Positions 33,623 to 41,515 of a DNA stretch of 64,000 nt are shown in pieces (position 1 is the stretch's first letter; each line of letters begins with the position of its first letter). The position numbers and the translations under genes were made by a program. A model generated the notes under the pieces. That model was not told where the DNA came from, did no database searches, and saw only the letters and a list, made by a program, of their open reading frames with translations. The stretch spans positions 1 through 64,000 of the forward strand of contig JAFGEY010000217.1 in assembly GCA_016931365.1 (NCBI GenBank), given 5' to 3'. The stretch comes from Anaerolineae bacterium (GTDB lineage: Bacteria; Chloroflexota; Anaerolineae; JAFGEY01).

Positions 33623-34660
33623 TTACAAAAACAAACCGCGATCGCGCTCTTGATGCCGCGCTAACACCTGCTGCGGCGTCGCCGTGCCGGTGACGCCAAT
33701 CTGCTGGATGGTGATAGAAGCGACCAGATTGCCGACCAGGGCTGCCTCGGCCGGTGAGGCTCCGGCGCACAACGCCGAGACAATGCCGGCCATGGCGCTG
33801 TCGCCCGCGCCGACGATGTCGATGGGGCCGCTCACGCGGATACCGGGCACGTGGGACATTCCCTGATCGTCAAAGACTAAAATGCCCTCCGCGCCGATGG
33901 TGAGAAAAACCGGCCGCCCGTTGCGTTGATCGAGTTCGCGCCCGCACGCTTCGACGGCGGCGCGGTCCATCTCGCCCACCCAGTCAGGGCGAATAGCATG
34001 GACTGCCTCGCGCTCGTTGGGCTTGATGATGAGGTTGCGAAATTCGCCGATGCGCGCCCGCGAATCGGCCGCGATGACCTTGCCGGGGTGCGCCAATGCC
34101 AGTTCGGCCAATGCTGCGCGCACCCGGTCGGTGACGACGCCGCAGTTGCGCTCCTGCACCTGGTCGGCGACGATGATGCCATCGACTTGCCCGATCCAGT
34201 CGGCCGACTGTGAAATAACTCGTTCTTCTAACTCTGTTGAGAGCAGCCCTCGATTTTTTATATCTAGCCGGTTCAGTTCATGGATGCGCCCATCCGCTTC
34301 CTTCATCATCGGCTTGGTATAGGTGGGCGTCAAGCGGTCGGCGGTCTGAAGCAGCGGTTTCGTATCGACTCCCCACTGGCGCAGGCCGCGCAGCAGTTCA
34401 TAACCCATGCCGTCGTCGCCGATGACACCCAGGGCGGTGACGCCCACACCCAACGCACGCAAATTTGACGTGACCGTGCCCGCCGCGCCGGGGCTGGAGC
34501 GCACGCCGGCCACCTGGTATGCTTCCAGGCCGGTTTCCAGCGACGTTTCGCTCAATGCGCGGTCGAGGTCGAGGTACAGGTCGAGAAAAAAGTCGCCGAG
34601 GACCAGGATGTGGGTTTCTGAAAAGCGGTTGAGTAGCGTTTTTAATCGCGTTTTATTCAT
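33623..34660 (-). CDS. PfkB-family carbohydrate kinase (HldE N-domain/RfaE-like)
   Basis: 345 residues from the ATG with AAAGGA upstream; it overlaps the previous stop by eight bases. Ribokinase-fold motifs are clear: ETHILVLGDFFLDLYLDLDR at the N-terminus (heptose-kinase-like DxYLxG variant), SSPGAAGTVTSNLRALG and the C-terminal anion hole VGAGDSAMAG with catalytic D287. The chain resembles D-glycero-D-manno-heptose-7-phosphate kinase domains, but there is no nucleotidyltransferase domain. Its sugar substrate is unknown; the neighbours (zinc-ribbon, DHS-like, HAD) suggest an uncharacterised sugar or nucleoside pathway. Confidence 0.75.
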   Translation of the reverse strand: MNKTRLKTLLNRFSETHILVLGDFFLDLYLDLDRALSETSLETGLEAYQVAGVRSSPGAAGTVTSNLRALGVGVTALGVIGDDGMGYELLRGLRQWGVDTKPLLQTADRLTPTYTKPMMKEADGRIHELNRLDIKNRGLLSTELEERVISQSADWIGQVDGIIVADQVQERNCGVVTDRVRAALAELALAHPGKVIAADSRARIGEFRNLIIKPNEREAVHAIRPDWVGEMDRAAVEACGRELDQRNGRPVFLTIGAEGILVFDDQGMSHVPGIRVSGPIDIVGAGDSAMAGIVSALCAGASPAEAALVGNLVASITIQQIGVTGTATPQQVLARHQERDRGLFL

Positions 34661-35291
34661 CTGTGTCATCCTTTGGCGCAAGGTATTTTTCCCGGCCCTG
34701 CACGCCGCTGAGCACCTGCTTTCGCCACGTTTGCCGGCGCGCCTGCGCCCCGTCGACGCTGCCCGGGCCATAGGCCAGCGTTTCGAGCAGGTAGATCACC
34801 TGGGTCATCGTACCATCGATCAGGTTGACCGCCACCGGGCGCGTAAAAGTTTGTACCTCCCGGATGATCCCTTTGTGACACTCGTGAACGATCCGGTCGA
34901 TCAACAACATTTTTTGTTGGGGCGTCCTGGCTTGGGGCAAGTCGTCGACAAAGGCCTGAAACACATCTACCGCGCCGCCGCCGTGAAGCTGCTTGCGCTT
35001 GTAGCTTTTGAAATAATCGCCCCAGGAGAGCATCCAGGCGCAGTCCGGGCAAACCAAAAGCGCCTCTTTGTCAGAATGATGATCGATGATCTGCCCACAC
35101 TCCGGGCAAATGACCCGTCCGAGCGACGCTTCGGTGACGGTGAGGATGCTCTGGCAGCGTGCGTAAAAGGCATAGGCCACCTCGTCGATCAATTCCTCGT
35201 CGATCAGGCCCAGTGCATCGCGTTCGTAGAGCTGGCGAATTTTGGCTGCTGAAACTTTGGGCGCCCAGCGCGGGCCGGGGGAACCATTCAT
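34653..35291 (-). CDS. Uncharacterised zinc-ribbon protein
   Basis: 212 residues. A zinc ribbon CPECG...CPDC lies at about residues 62-84, preceded by a helical N-terminus (VSAAKIRQLYERDALGLIDE) and followed by a long helical region. I do not recognise the family. It overlaps the DHS-like gene upstream by four bases (stop/start ATGA) and the kinase downstream by eight, so the three proteins are almost certainly made together. Confidence 0.7.
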   Translation of the reverse strand: MNGSPGPRWAPKVSAAKIRQLYERDALGLIDEELIDEVAYAFYARCQSILTVTEASLGRVICPECGQIIDHHSDKEALLVCPDCAWMLSWGDYFKSYKRKQLHGGGAVDVFQAFVDDLPQARTPQQKMLLIDRIVHECHKGIIREVQTFTRPVAVNLIDGTMTQVIYLLETLAYGPGSVDGAQARRQTWRKQVLSGVQGREKYLAPKDDTDE

Positions 35292-36256
35292 TTGTCCATT
35301 CCTTCAACAATCAGGCGATGCAGCGCAGGCAGCGTTGCTTGATGATAGTCCTTGATATAATAGCTCTCGCCGCCATCCTGCACGGTGCGCACCAGGATCG
35401 TCTTGAACGGGCGGAAATAATACGCCGGCTGTGCCTTGGTCGGCTCTCGATGCACGTCTGGCCCCAGGTCTTGCACGTCAAACACGGCGGTGGTGAACTG
35501 GTTGATCGATTCGCCCTTTTGACGGGCCACGTTGCGGGCCATCGCCAGCGCCTTCAAATACACCTCCGGGCCCATAATCGAGGTGCCGAAATTGAGCAGC
35601 ACGCCGCCTTGCAGGTGCGAAACGGCCTCGGTGACGATCAGAAAATCGCGGTAGGAGGCCTCGCCCAACGCCGCGCCATCGCAGTTGGGGTGCTCGTGGA
35701 TGATGTCATAGCCGATACTCACGTGGACGGTGACCGGCACGCGCAGGCGATACCCGGCGGCGAAAATGCTCACCGCTTTGTGTAGGTAATCGCCTTCTGC
35801 TATTGCCTTCCCTACCGCTTCGCCAAAGCCCAATCCGGCTTGATTGCCCACGCGGACGATGTCGTTGATCTGCGCGGTCTCCTGCCACAGGCCAAACTGT
35901 CCGTCCTGGATGTAGCGGGCCACGCTCTCGGTGGTCGCGCCGATGAGGGCCAGCTCGTAATCGTGGATGGCGCACGCGCCGTTAGCGCCGATGTGGGTGA
36001 CGAGGCCGCGCTCCATCAAATCGATGACAAAGCGCGACAGGCCGACCTTGATCACGTGCGCGCCCATCATCAGGATCACCGGGCGGCCGTTTTGGCGCGC
36101 TTGAACGACTTTTTGAGCAACGGTATGTAAATCTGCGCTGTCGTTGAGTCGCAGGTCGGCGTCGAGGGGTAGCACATCGTCCAGCGTCATGTCGTGCTTG
36201 CGCTCGGCGAGTGGCAGAATGCTCAATTGGCTACGATCAAAAATGGGATAAGACAT
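35288..36256 (-). CDS. Deoxyhypusine-synthase-like NAD-binding protein
   Basis: 322 residues from the ATG with GGAGG five bases upstream. The stretch ILMMGAHVIKVGLSRFVIDL, then THIGANGACAIHDYELALIG and FGLWQETAQIND, recalls deoxyhypusine synthase-like Rossmann proteins found in bacteria, where eIF5A does not exist. The lysine of true DHS catalysis is not assignable. I call the similarity tentative. The protein leads an operon with a zinc-ribbon protein and a PfkB kinase, and probably once followed the HAD gene at 39991. Confidence 0.45.
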   Translation of the reverse strand: MSYPIFDRSQLSILPLAERKHDMTLDDVLPLDADLRLNDSADLHTVAQKVVQARQNGRPVILMMGAHVIKVGLSRFVIDLMERGLVTHIGANGACAIHDYELALIGATTESVARYIQDGQFGLWQETAQINDIVRVGNQAGLGFGEAVGKAIAEGDYLHKAVSIFAAGYRLRVPVTVHVSIGYDIIHEHPNCDGAALGEASYRDFLIVTEAVSHLQGGVLLNFGTSIMGPEVYLKALAMARNVARQKGESINQFTTAVFDVQDLGPDVHREPTKAQPAYYFRPFKTILVRTVQDGGESYYIKDYHQATLPALHRLIVEGMDK

Positions 36257-36340
36257 GGTTCCTCCAGTTATGAAATGCAAGTTGCCATGATGTTTCACGC
36301 CCCACATTTTGCGTTAGATTTCATAGAACACTTTTGCATA

Positions 36341-36443
36341 GTAGGGGCGAGGCATCCCCAAACAGACCCTGCTTGGCAGGCATGGCTCTTCCATACGAGC
36401 ATTCTGGTCAGCGAGCTGCCGACAAGGGATGCCTCGCCCCTAC
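36341..36443. repeat. 103 bp element with 18 bp perfect terminal inverted repeats (copy C)
   Basis: GTAGGGGCGAGGCATCCC (36341-36358) is the exact reverse complement of 36426-36443. The 67-base interior aligns in the same orientation with copy D, sharing ATGGCTCTTC and CTGGTCA. No target duplication is seen. It marks the left edge of the islet. Confidence 0.9.
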
Positions 36444-36485
36444 CGGCTATCTCTCCAATTCTTCCAGCAACTCCTCGACCGTGGC

Positions 36486-36611
36486 CTACAGATCGCGCGC
36501 CCACTGCAGGTACAGTGTGCTGAGGTGGCCGCGACGGATGGACTTTTCTCTCGCGCTGGCCTCGTTGGTCGCCTCCAAGGGCAGAGCGATTTGGTCTTTT
36601 GCGATATTGCT
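36486..36611 (-). pseudogene. Remnant of a DUF1156-domain DNA methylase
   Basis: The minus-strand frame 36611-36489 reads [20 protein letters not shown] then [14 protein letters not shown] and stops at 36486-36488. This is the start of DUF1156-containing adenine methylases (typically [20 protein letters not shown] and STLHLWWARRPL). Only about 40 codons remain of a protein that is normally near 900-1000 residues, and no start codon is left. It documents a lost restriction- or defence-type methylase gene at this spot. After the stop another 12 codons stay open (ATVEELLEELER). Confidence 0.7.
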
Positions 36612-36633
36612 TTATAAAGTTATCGTGCCCCTG

Positions 36634-39252
36634 TCACAAACCCACAGGCGCAATCCTCAGAATCTTTACCGCCTCTGGATTTGCTATCTGGTAATCTACG
36701 ATCTCTTGAACAATAACCTGAACTGCTAGTGGATTCGTATCACACTCGGTTACCTCCACTTGCAGTGGCTTGATCGCAGTCCAAGCCCCATTTTGTTTGT
36801 CCATAATGAATACGCAATCTTTATCACTATCCATCGCAACTATTCTCAATCGTGAATGGTCATTGATTCCAAGATAACGTTCTTTGCCTTCGTGAATATC
36901 GTGAATTTGGAAATTCGAGTCATATTGGAGTGCAGAGAAGAACTGCTGGTGAGGTATGACTAAAGCAGTTGCTTCATATCCGGCCTCGTTTATCTTTTCG
37001 ACAGCTTGCACGACGCTGTCAAACGTCAATTGCTCTATTTTGATAGATTCTATGGCATCGTGGGCCAAGAGAGTATCTGTGAGATAGGCCATCTCATCGC
37101 GGATAATACAAGTGATCGCCTGGAAATTGTCGACTTGGGCTGGTGTCTCTTCCGGCTTACCAAAAGCGATTAACGTGAACTCCAATTTGTCAAGACAAGG
37201 TGGTGTATGGCATTTGCCCACCAGTGAGGCGGGCATTAGCCCTGCATCACTCCCAGGCATCGCCAACAAATGCACTTGACTCTGAGCTTCGTAGGTTCGT
37301 TTAGCCGCTTCCTGGTAAGCCTCAACTCGGCGATTATCAAGTGGCAGGCTCTGAACTAGACTGTCGGCTCTTTCCTTCCATACCTGCCTGCGTTTTGCGT
37401 CCTCAAACCATTCCTTGGCCTTTTCGAGCGCCTTTGTCGCTTTTCCTCTGAATACATCGTCCCATTCGTTCGCCATGCAAACAATGGCTTCATATTGTGT
37501 CAGCACCTGATCTGCATGATAGGGCAAGTCGATCAGAAGAGTGTAGCTTGCCCTTAATTCCTGTCCTAACAATGATGAGTACTCGTTGTCCCCACTCAAT
37601 TCATCTCTTGAGAAGCAAGGAACCGGGGGATACCAGTCACTAATGGGATGCTGTAGTGCGTAGGCCAAACATAACAAGTAATATTGCAAAATGTATATTT
37701 CTGCTCCATGATAGCCTTCTATCTCCCAGGGCAAGGCAGAAGTAAAGATCATTTGGTGTGTTAGAAAACCTATGTCCAGGTAGATGAGACTGGCGTTGCC
37801 CGAATATGCACTGGCATCAGGCGGGTTCACATGCTGCCAAAGCTCTTTTATGTATTCATATCGATGTATATAGAAAGAATCGATGCTGGTGACAAAGAAA
37901 GCGTTATATATTTTAGTTACTGCTCGTAATTGCTGAAACGATTTCCTGACTTTCTGTGCCTCTTCCCGAAGTTCTTCCTTGGATTCGGGGATCAACTGTT
38001 CAATTTCAGACAGTGAATGCTCCAAAAGCTGATCTTTAGCTGGGGTTATCCAGGCATGCTCTAATTCTAATGCTATTTTTTGCCATATTCTCCATTTTCC
38101 AGGATGAACTGGAGTCTGATCGAAGAGGTGATCGAGCAGTACCGGAAGATCAAGCCGAAGCGAGCCATAAGCATCTTCCACTGAAGGTATCTTGCTAAAA
38201 TCGTGCAACGCGTTCTTCCATAGATCAAAATCCTGATAATTGATGATTGCCCTGTTTGCTCGTTGAAGGGCTGCCAAGCAAATGTCCAAGTATTTCTCAT
38301 TGCGGACTTGCTGTCCATAGAACAAGGCTTCTCTCAGGTTGCGCATTAGCAAGAATCTGCAAGTATCCTTGTGTTCTATAGCTATCTCGACGAATTTTTG
38401 ATATTGCTGTAGAAGAATCCCTCGCAGGAGCTGATCGCGACCATCTTGGCCTACGAGGTCAATAATGGCCGCAGATACAAGACTTGCGATGTGTCGGGTC
38501 AGTTCTTCGCTTTTTTCCTCAGCCGCTCTTCGAAAGAGTCGGTAACACTGATCCACAACCGGAGAAACGATTCCGAATCCAAACAAACCAGCCGCGAATT
38601 CCTCACCTGTTTTGAATGCAGGCGTCAGACCCGCCCCAATAAGGGTCTGCTGTATCTCAAAAAGGCTATCAAGGCATGTTCGAGCGATTTCATCTTCCCC
38701 TCTCTCAAACGCTTTAACCGCCATATCGCCCAAGGATGTTACAGTGCCGAAAAAACCTGGGTGATCCTGCTTTTTGACGGCTCGTCTGCTTTCATCAAGA
38801 ATTCGCGCAGCCAAGTTTCGAGGATTAAGGAGCCAAAGAACTTGTCTAAAATATTGGAGCATCATCAGAAGGCAAAGAACAAAGAGCCAACTTATGGCCA
38901 AGAATCCCCACCTGTACATGGGGATCGTCTGAATACCGATTGCGACGACAGAGATCAGAACGCATCCAAGAAGGAGGAGAAAGGTCAGCCAGGTCGTTCG
39001 ATCTCTTGCAAAGTATGAAAACAGGCGCGGAGTGTATCTATCAGAGGAGATCTCTACAGCGAGCACCGAGAGCGAAAAAACAATCGCCAGTATTCCAGCC
39101 AGCACTTGGGCTACCGTGGCCAAGAAGGAATTTGCAATGTCCGCATCCAGTGCCTCATATAAAGGAGTTCGTTCCCACAGGAACAGAGAAATCGGCACGA
39201 CAATAGATGCGACAAATATAACAACTAATTCGATCCATCGTCTTTTTCCCAT
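36634..39252 (-). CDS. DUF2254-like membrane protein, probably acquired
   Basis: 872 residues from the ATG with GAGGAGC upstream. Four membrane helices (about residues 8-27, 42-64, 83-105, 112-135) contain the phrase LAGILAIVFSLSVLAVEISS followed by YTPRLFSYFARDR, which resembles DUF2254 proteins. About 730 mostly helical cytoplasmic residues follow, not matched to any domain I know. The gene is visibly AT-richer than its neighbours, with many TTT, AAT and ATA codons. It lies between two gene remnants and two copies of the TIR element, which together point to recent gain. Function unknown. Confidence 0.6.
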   Translation of the reverse strand: MGKRRWIELVVIFVASIVVPISLFLWERTPLYEALDADIANSFLATVAQVLAGILAIVFSLSVLAVEISSDRYTPRLFSYFARDRTTWLTFLLLLGCVLISVVAIGIQTIPMYRWGFLAISWLFVLCLLMMLQYFRQVLWLLNPRNLAARILDESRRAVKKQDHPGFFGTVTSLGDMAVKAFERGEDEIARTCLDSLFEIQQTLIGAGLTPAFKTGEEFAAGLFGFGIVSPVVDQCYRLFRRAAEEKSEELTRHIASLVSAAIIDLVGQDGRDQLLRGILLQQYQKFVEIAIEHKDTCRFLLMRNLREALFYGQQVRNEKYLDICLAALQRANRAIINYQDFDLWKNALHDFSKIPSVEDAYGSLRLDLPVLLDHLFDQTPVHPGKWRIWQKIALELEHAWITPAKDQLLEHSLSEIEQLIPESKEELREEAQKVRKSFQQLRAVTKIYNAFFVTSIDSFYIHRYEYIKELWQHVNPPDASAYSGNASLIYLDIGFLTHQMIFTSALPWEIEGYHGAEIYILQYYLLCLAYALQHPISDWYPPVPCFSRDELSGDNEYSSLLGQELRASYTLLIDLPYHADQVLTQYEAIVCMANEWDDVFRGKATKALEKAKEWFEDAKRRQVWKERADSLVQSLPLDNRRVEAYQEAAKRTYEAQSQVHLLAMPGSDAGLMPASLVGKCHTPPCLDKLEFTLIAFGKPEETPAQVDNFQAITCIIRDEMAYLTDTLLAHDAIESIKIEQLTFDSVVQAVEKINEAGYEATALVIPHQQFFSALQYDSNFQIHDIHEGKERYLGINDHSRLRIVAMDSDKDCVFIMDKQNGAWTAIKPLQVEVTECDTNPLAVQVIVQEIVDYQIANPEAVKILRIAPVGL

Positions 39253-39336
39253 TTCTGTGCTCCTCTGTTGCATACCTGTACACAGCACGGTATTACTCAG
39301 CTTGGCGTGCTTTCAATTTTCCACGATCTCTTCCAA

Positions 39337-39828
39337 TCATAATTCACACTGGGCATGCCGAAATTCGGCTTGTGGGCGAGTGGCTCGGCGGGTAATGCCC
39401 AGATGGTGGGCGCGGGTCAGCGCGTCGGCGACCTCCAGGGCAACGGCGAGCGTCTGTTCGATGGGTAGACCTGCCAGGTCTGGGGAAAACCTGGCAGGTC
39501 TGTCCAGCAAGTCGCGCAGCGATCCGCCGGCAACATATTCCATGATCAAATAATGTTGCCCATTTTCTTCCACCGCCTCCACCAGCCGGACGATGTTGGG
39601 GTGGTTGAGCTGGCGCAGCGCTTCGCCCTCGCGCACAAAGCGCTCCAGCAGGCCGGGGCTGCCGGCCACCTCCGGCCGCAGCGCCTTGATCGCCACCGGT
39701 TGGCCGGTCTGCGTGTCCAGGCCGCGATAGACCTCACCCATCCCACCGCGGCCGAGCAAAGCATGCTGCAAATCGGCGACGACGAACCGGTGACCAATGG
39801 TCAAATTGTTTGCTGGGAGTGTGTTCAT
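39337..39828 (-). pseudogene. Truncated Hanks-type Ser/Thr kinase
   Basis: The N-lobe is normal: LLGRGGMGEVYRG (P-loop), PVAIKAL (Lys) and NIVRLVEAVEENGQHYLIMEY. It continues to ADALTRAHHLGI, where HRDLKPxN of the catalytic loop should follow, but the sequence becomes TRRATRPQAEFRHAQCEL and stops. The catalytic Asp, the DFG motif and all of the C-lobe are missing. A 13-bp-arm palindrome is also inserted in frame in the alphaD-E region. The gene is therefore dead as a kinase; the break lies beside the AT-rich DUF2254-like gene. Confidence 0.8.
39467..39501. repeat. Palindrome inserted in the kinase remnant
   Basis: AGACCTGCCAGGT (39467-39479) pairs with ACCTGGCAGGTCT (39489-39501). It adds about a dozen codons between LRDLLDR and IEQTLAVALE, where kinases normally have only a few residues. 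Its AGACC...GGTCT ends match the palindrome at 49877. Confidence 0.8.
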
Positions 39829-39861
39829 AGTACCATCTTTCTTGTCCAATCACCGTTTTTG

Positions 39862-39965
39862 GTAGGGGCGAAGCATCCCTAGTCAGAACCTGCCCATCTG
39901 GCAATGGCTCTTCTGTATTCGTATCCTGGTCAACTGACAACTTGAAAGGGATGCTTCGCCCCTAC
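39862..39965. repeat. 104 bp element with 18 bp perfect terminal inverted repeats (copy D)
   Basis: GTAGGGGCGAAGCATCCC (39862-39879) is the exact reverse complement of 39948-39965. The 68-base interior aligns with copy C. It sits between the HAD gene and the kinase remnant and marks the right edge of the islet. Confidence 0.9.
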
Positions 39966-39990
39966 AGCGCATTGGGTACATTGGCTCAGG

Positions 39991-40818
39991 CTATTCATCG
40001 AACAAATACGTTATCAATTCATCTTGCTCTCTAAAATCTGGGATAACGATATCTGCCCCGGCCTCGATCAGCCGACCACGTTTCCATTCGTTGATCCCTC
40101 GCCGGTTCACCTCGTCGCTAGCCACGCCCACGGCGATGCCGCCCACCCTTTTCGTCTCCTCGATCTCGACAAAGCCGTCGCCCAGGGTGAGCAGGTGTTC
40201 GCCGCCGAGGCCATGATCGCGCAGGATGGTTTGAATGATGATCGCTTTGGAGAACCGTTTATACTCATCCAGTGCGCCAAATATATGTTCATTAAAGTAG
40301 GGAACCAGCCCTAAAGCGGCCGCTTCGTCAAGCACATAAGGCTGATCGGTGCCGCTAGCGAGGTAAAGCGCAATGCCGCGCTGCTTTAAATTCTCCAAAA
40401 TGTCGAACGTGCCGGGGACGACCATCTCGACCGGGGCGACGCGGCCTGCTTTCAGCCCCTCTACGCGGTGGGCGATGCGCTGCCACAGCCGATCCAGGTA
40501 CATGCGCTTGTATTCCAGCGCATCCAGCGGCCGCCCGCCGCGCCGCTCGATCTGGCTGCACAGCTCGAGCATCTGGTAAATGGTCTGTTTGCCGGTCAGC
40601 CGGTCCACGAACTCGGTCACCAGGGTCGTCAGTGCGGCTTCGCTTTCGCCGCTGCCGAGGTCGAGCAAAATTTCGACCATCATGGGGATCATGATGACCT
40701 GCCAGCCTTCGCGGATCAGCGACAGGGTGCCGTCAAAGTCAAAGAGGACGGAGCGAACCTGTCCGCGCTGAATTTCCGGGTTAACGAGCTCGATGTGGGT
40801 GTGGGGAAGAAAGGACAT
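39991..40818 (-). CDS. HAD-superfamily hydrolase
   Basis: 275 residues. Motif I is VLFDFDGTLS (nucleophile D27 and D29), motif II is LYLASGTDQ, the Lys of motif III lies in EYKRFSKAIII, and motif IV is LLTLGDGFVEIEE. A helical cap of about 100 residues between motifs I and II is typical of phosphoglycolate-phosphatase-like enzymes. The substrate is unknown. It runs in the same direction as the DHS-like/zinc-ribbon/PfkB genes beyond the islet and may belong with them. Confidence 0.8.
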   Translation of the reverse strand: MSFLPHTHIELVNPEIQRGQVRSVLFDFDGTLSLIREGWQVIMIPMMVEILLDLGSGESEAALTTLVTEFVDRLTGKQTIYQMLELCSQIERRGGRPLDALEYKRMYLDRLWQRIAHRVEGLKAGRVAPVEMVVPGTFDILENLKQRGIALYLASGTDQPYVLDEAAALGLVPYFNEHIFGALDEYKRFSKAIIIQTILRDHGLGGEHLLTLGDGFVEIEETKRVGGIAVGVASDEVNRRGINEWKRGRLIEAGADIVIPDFREQDELITYLFDE

Positions 40819-40852
40819 GACAACTCCAGCATGCGACTACCGGCTGCGATGG

Positions 40853-41515
40853 TCAAAAATAGGACGCGCTCAGACCGATCAGCACCTGCCCGGTATAGTA
40901 AAATGCCAGACTGATGCGATGATATTTGAGCGGCTTGCCAAAGCGTCCGTAGGCGAGGATCAAGTCGGATATGTAAAACAAGAGCGCGCCGATGGCGATC
41001 ATCCAGCCCTGCGCTGTGGCAAACGTGGGATCGTAGAGCGTCGCAATGGCGCGGTTGACCATCAGCGAGATCACGGCGATGTACAAACCAACCGGAATTT
41101 GCATCGCTCCCAGATTAGGTCGCAAGCTGACAAAGACCAGGACAGCCAGGACGGCCAGAACGGCCAGCGACGCCAAGTCGGCGACATGGACGCGGCCCAC
41201 GCACAAGAAGGTGATCGTATAGGCCACGTGACCGAGCAAAAACACGATCAGCCCGCTCAGAAGAAAGCGCTTGTTCCCGGGAAACATGAGCAGCATATCG
41301 CCGATGAACGACAATATCAAACCGATCAAGATGCCGCTCAAGTATGTGTCGTTCCGGTTGGGTAGAAGCAGGGCCAACAGCGCCACCAGGATCATCGAGG
41401 CCGACGAAATGGGCTTGAGCAAATAAATCTGGCGCTGGTTTTTGTTCAACTCGGCTCTGATCAGCAGGGGCCCGCTGATCAACAAAGGGATGATCGGCCA
41501 CAGTGCAGGCTTCAT
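40853..41515 (-). CDS. YhhN-family membrane protein (lysoplasmalogenase-like)
   Basis: 220 residues with about eight membrane helices. The start ATG overlaps the tgt stop region by four bases and has AAAGGAGAGG upstream. YhhN/TMEM86 features: SFIGDMLLMFPGNKRFLLSG (the Gly-Asp pair expected in the active centre) and GALLFYISDLILAYGRF (second Asp in SDxxLA). Eukaryotic TMEM86B hydrolyses lysoplasmalogen; some bacterial members do the same. The link to queuosine-type tRNA modification is positional only. Confidence 0.75.
   Translation of the reverse strand: MKPALWPIIPLLISGPLLIRAELNKNQRQIYLLKPISSASMILVALLALLLPNRNDTYLSGILIGLILSFIGDMLLMFPGNKRFLLSGLIVFLLGHVAYTITFLCVGRVHVADLASLAVLAVLAVLVFVSLRPNLGAMQIPVGLYIAVISLMVNRAIATLYDPTFATAQGWMIAIGALLFYISDLILAYGRFGKPLKYHRISLAFYYTGQVLIGLSASYF

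Noticed and set aside
33608..33625. ACTTGGACAATT near the mreB promoter as a copy of the 19151 repeat
   Set aside because: Twelve shared bases without the second arm or the interior; chance similarity is likely.
36634..39252. DUF2254-like gene as a known anti-phage effector
   Set aside because: The neighbourhood has a methylase fossil, but the protein has no recognisable effector domain; calling it a defence gene would be guesswork.
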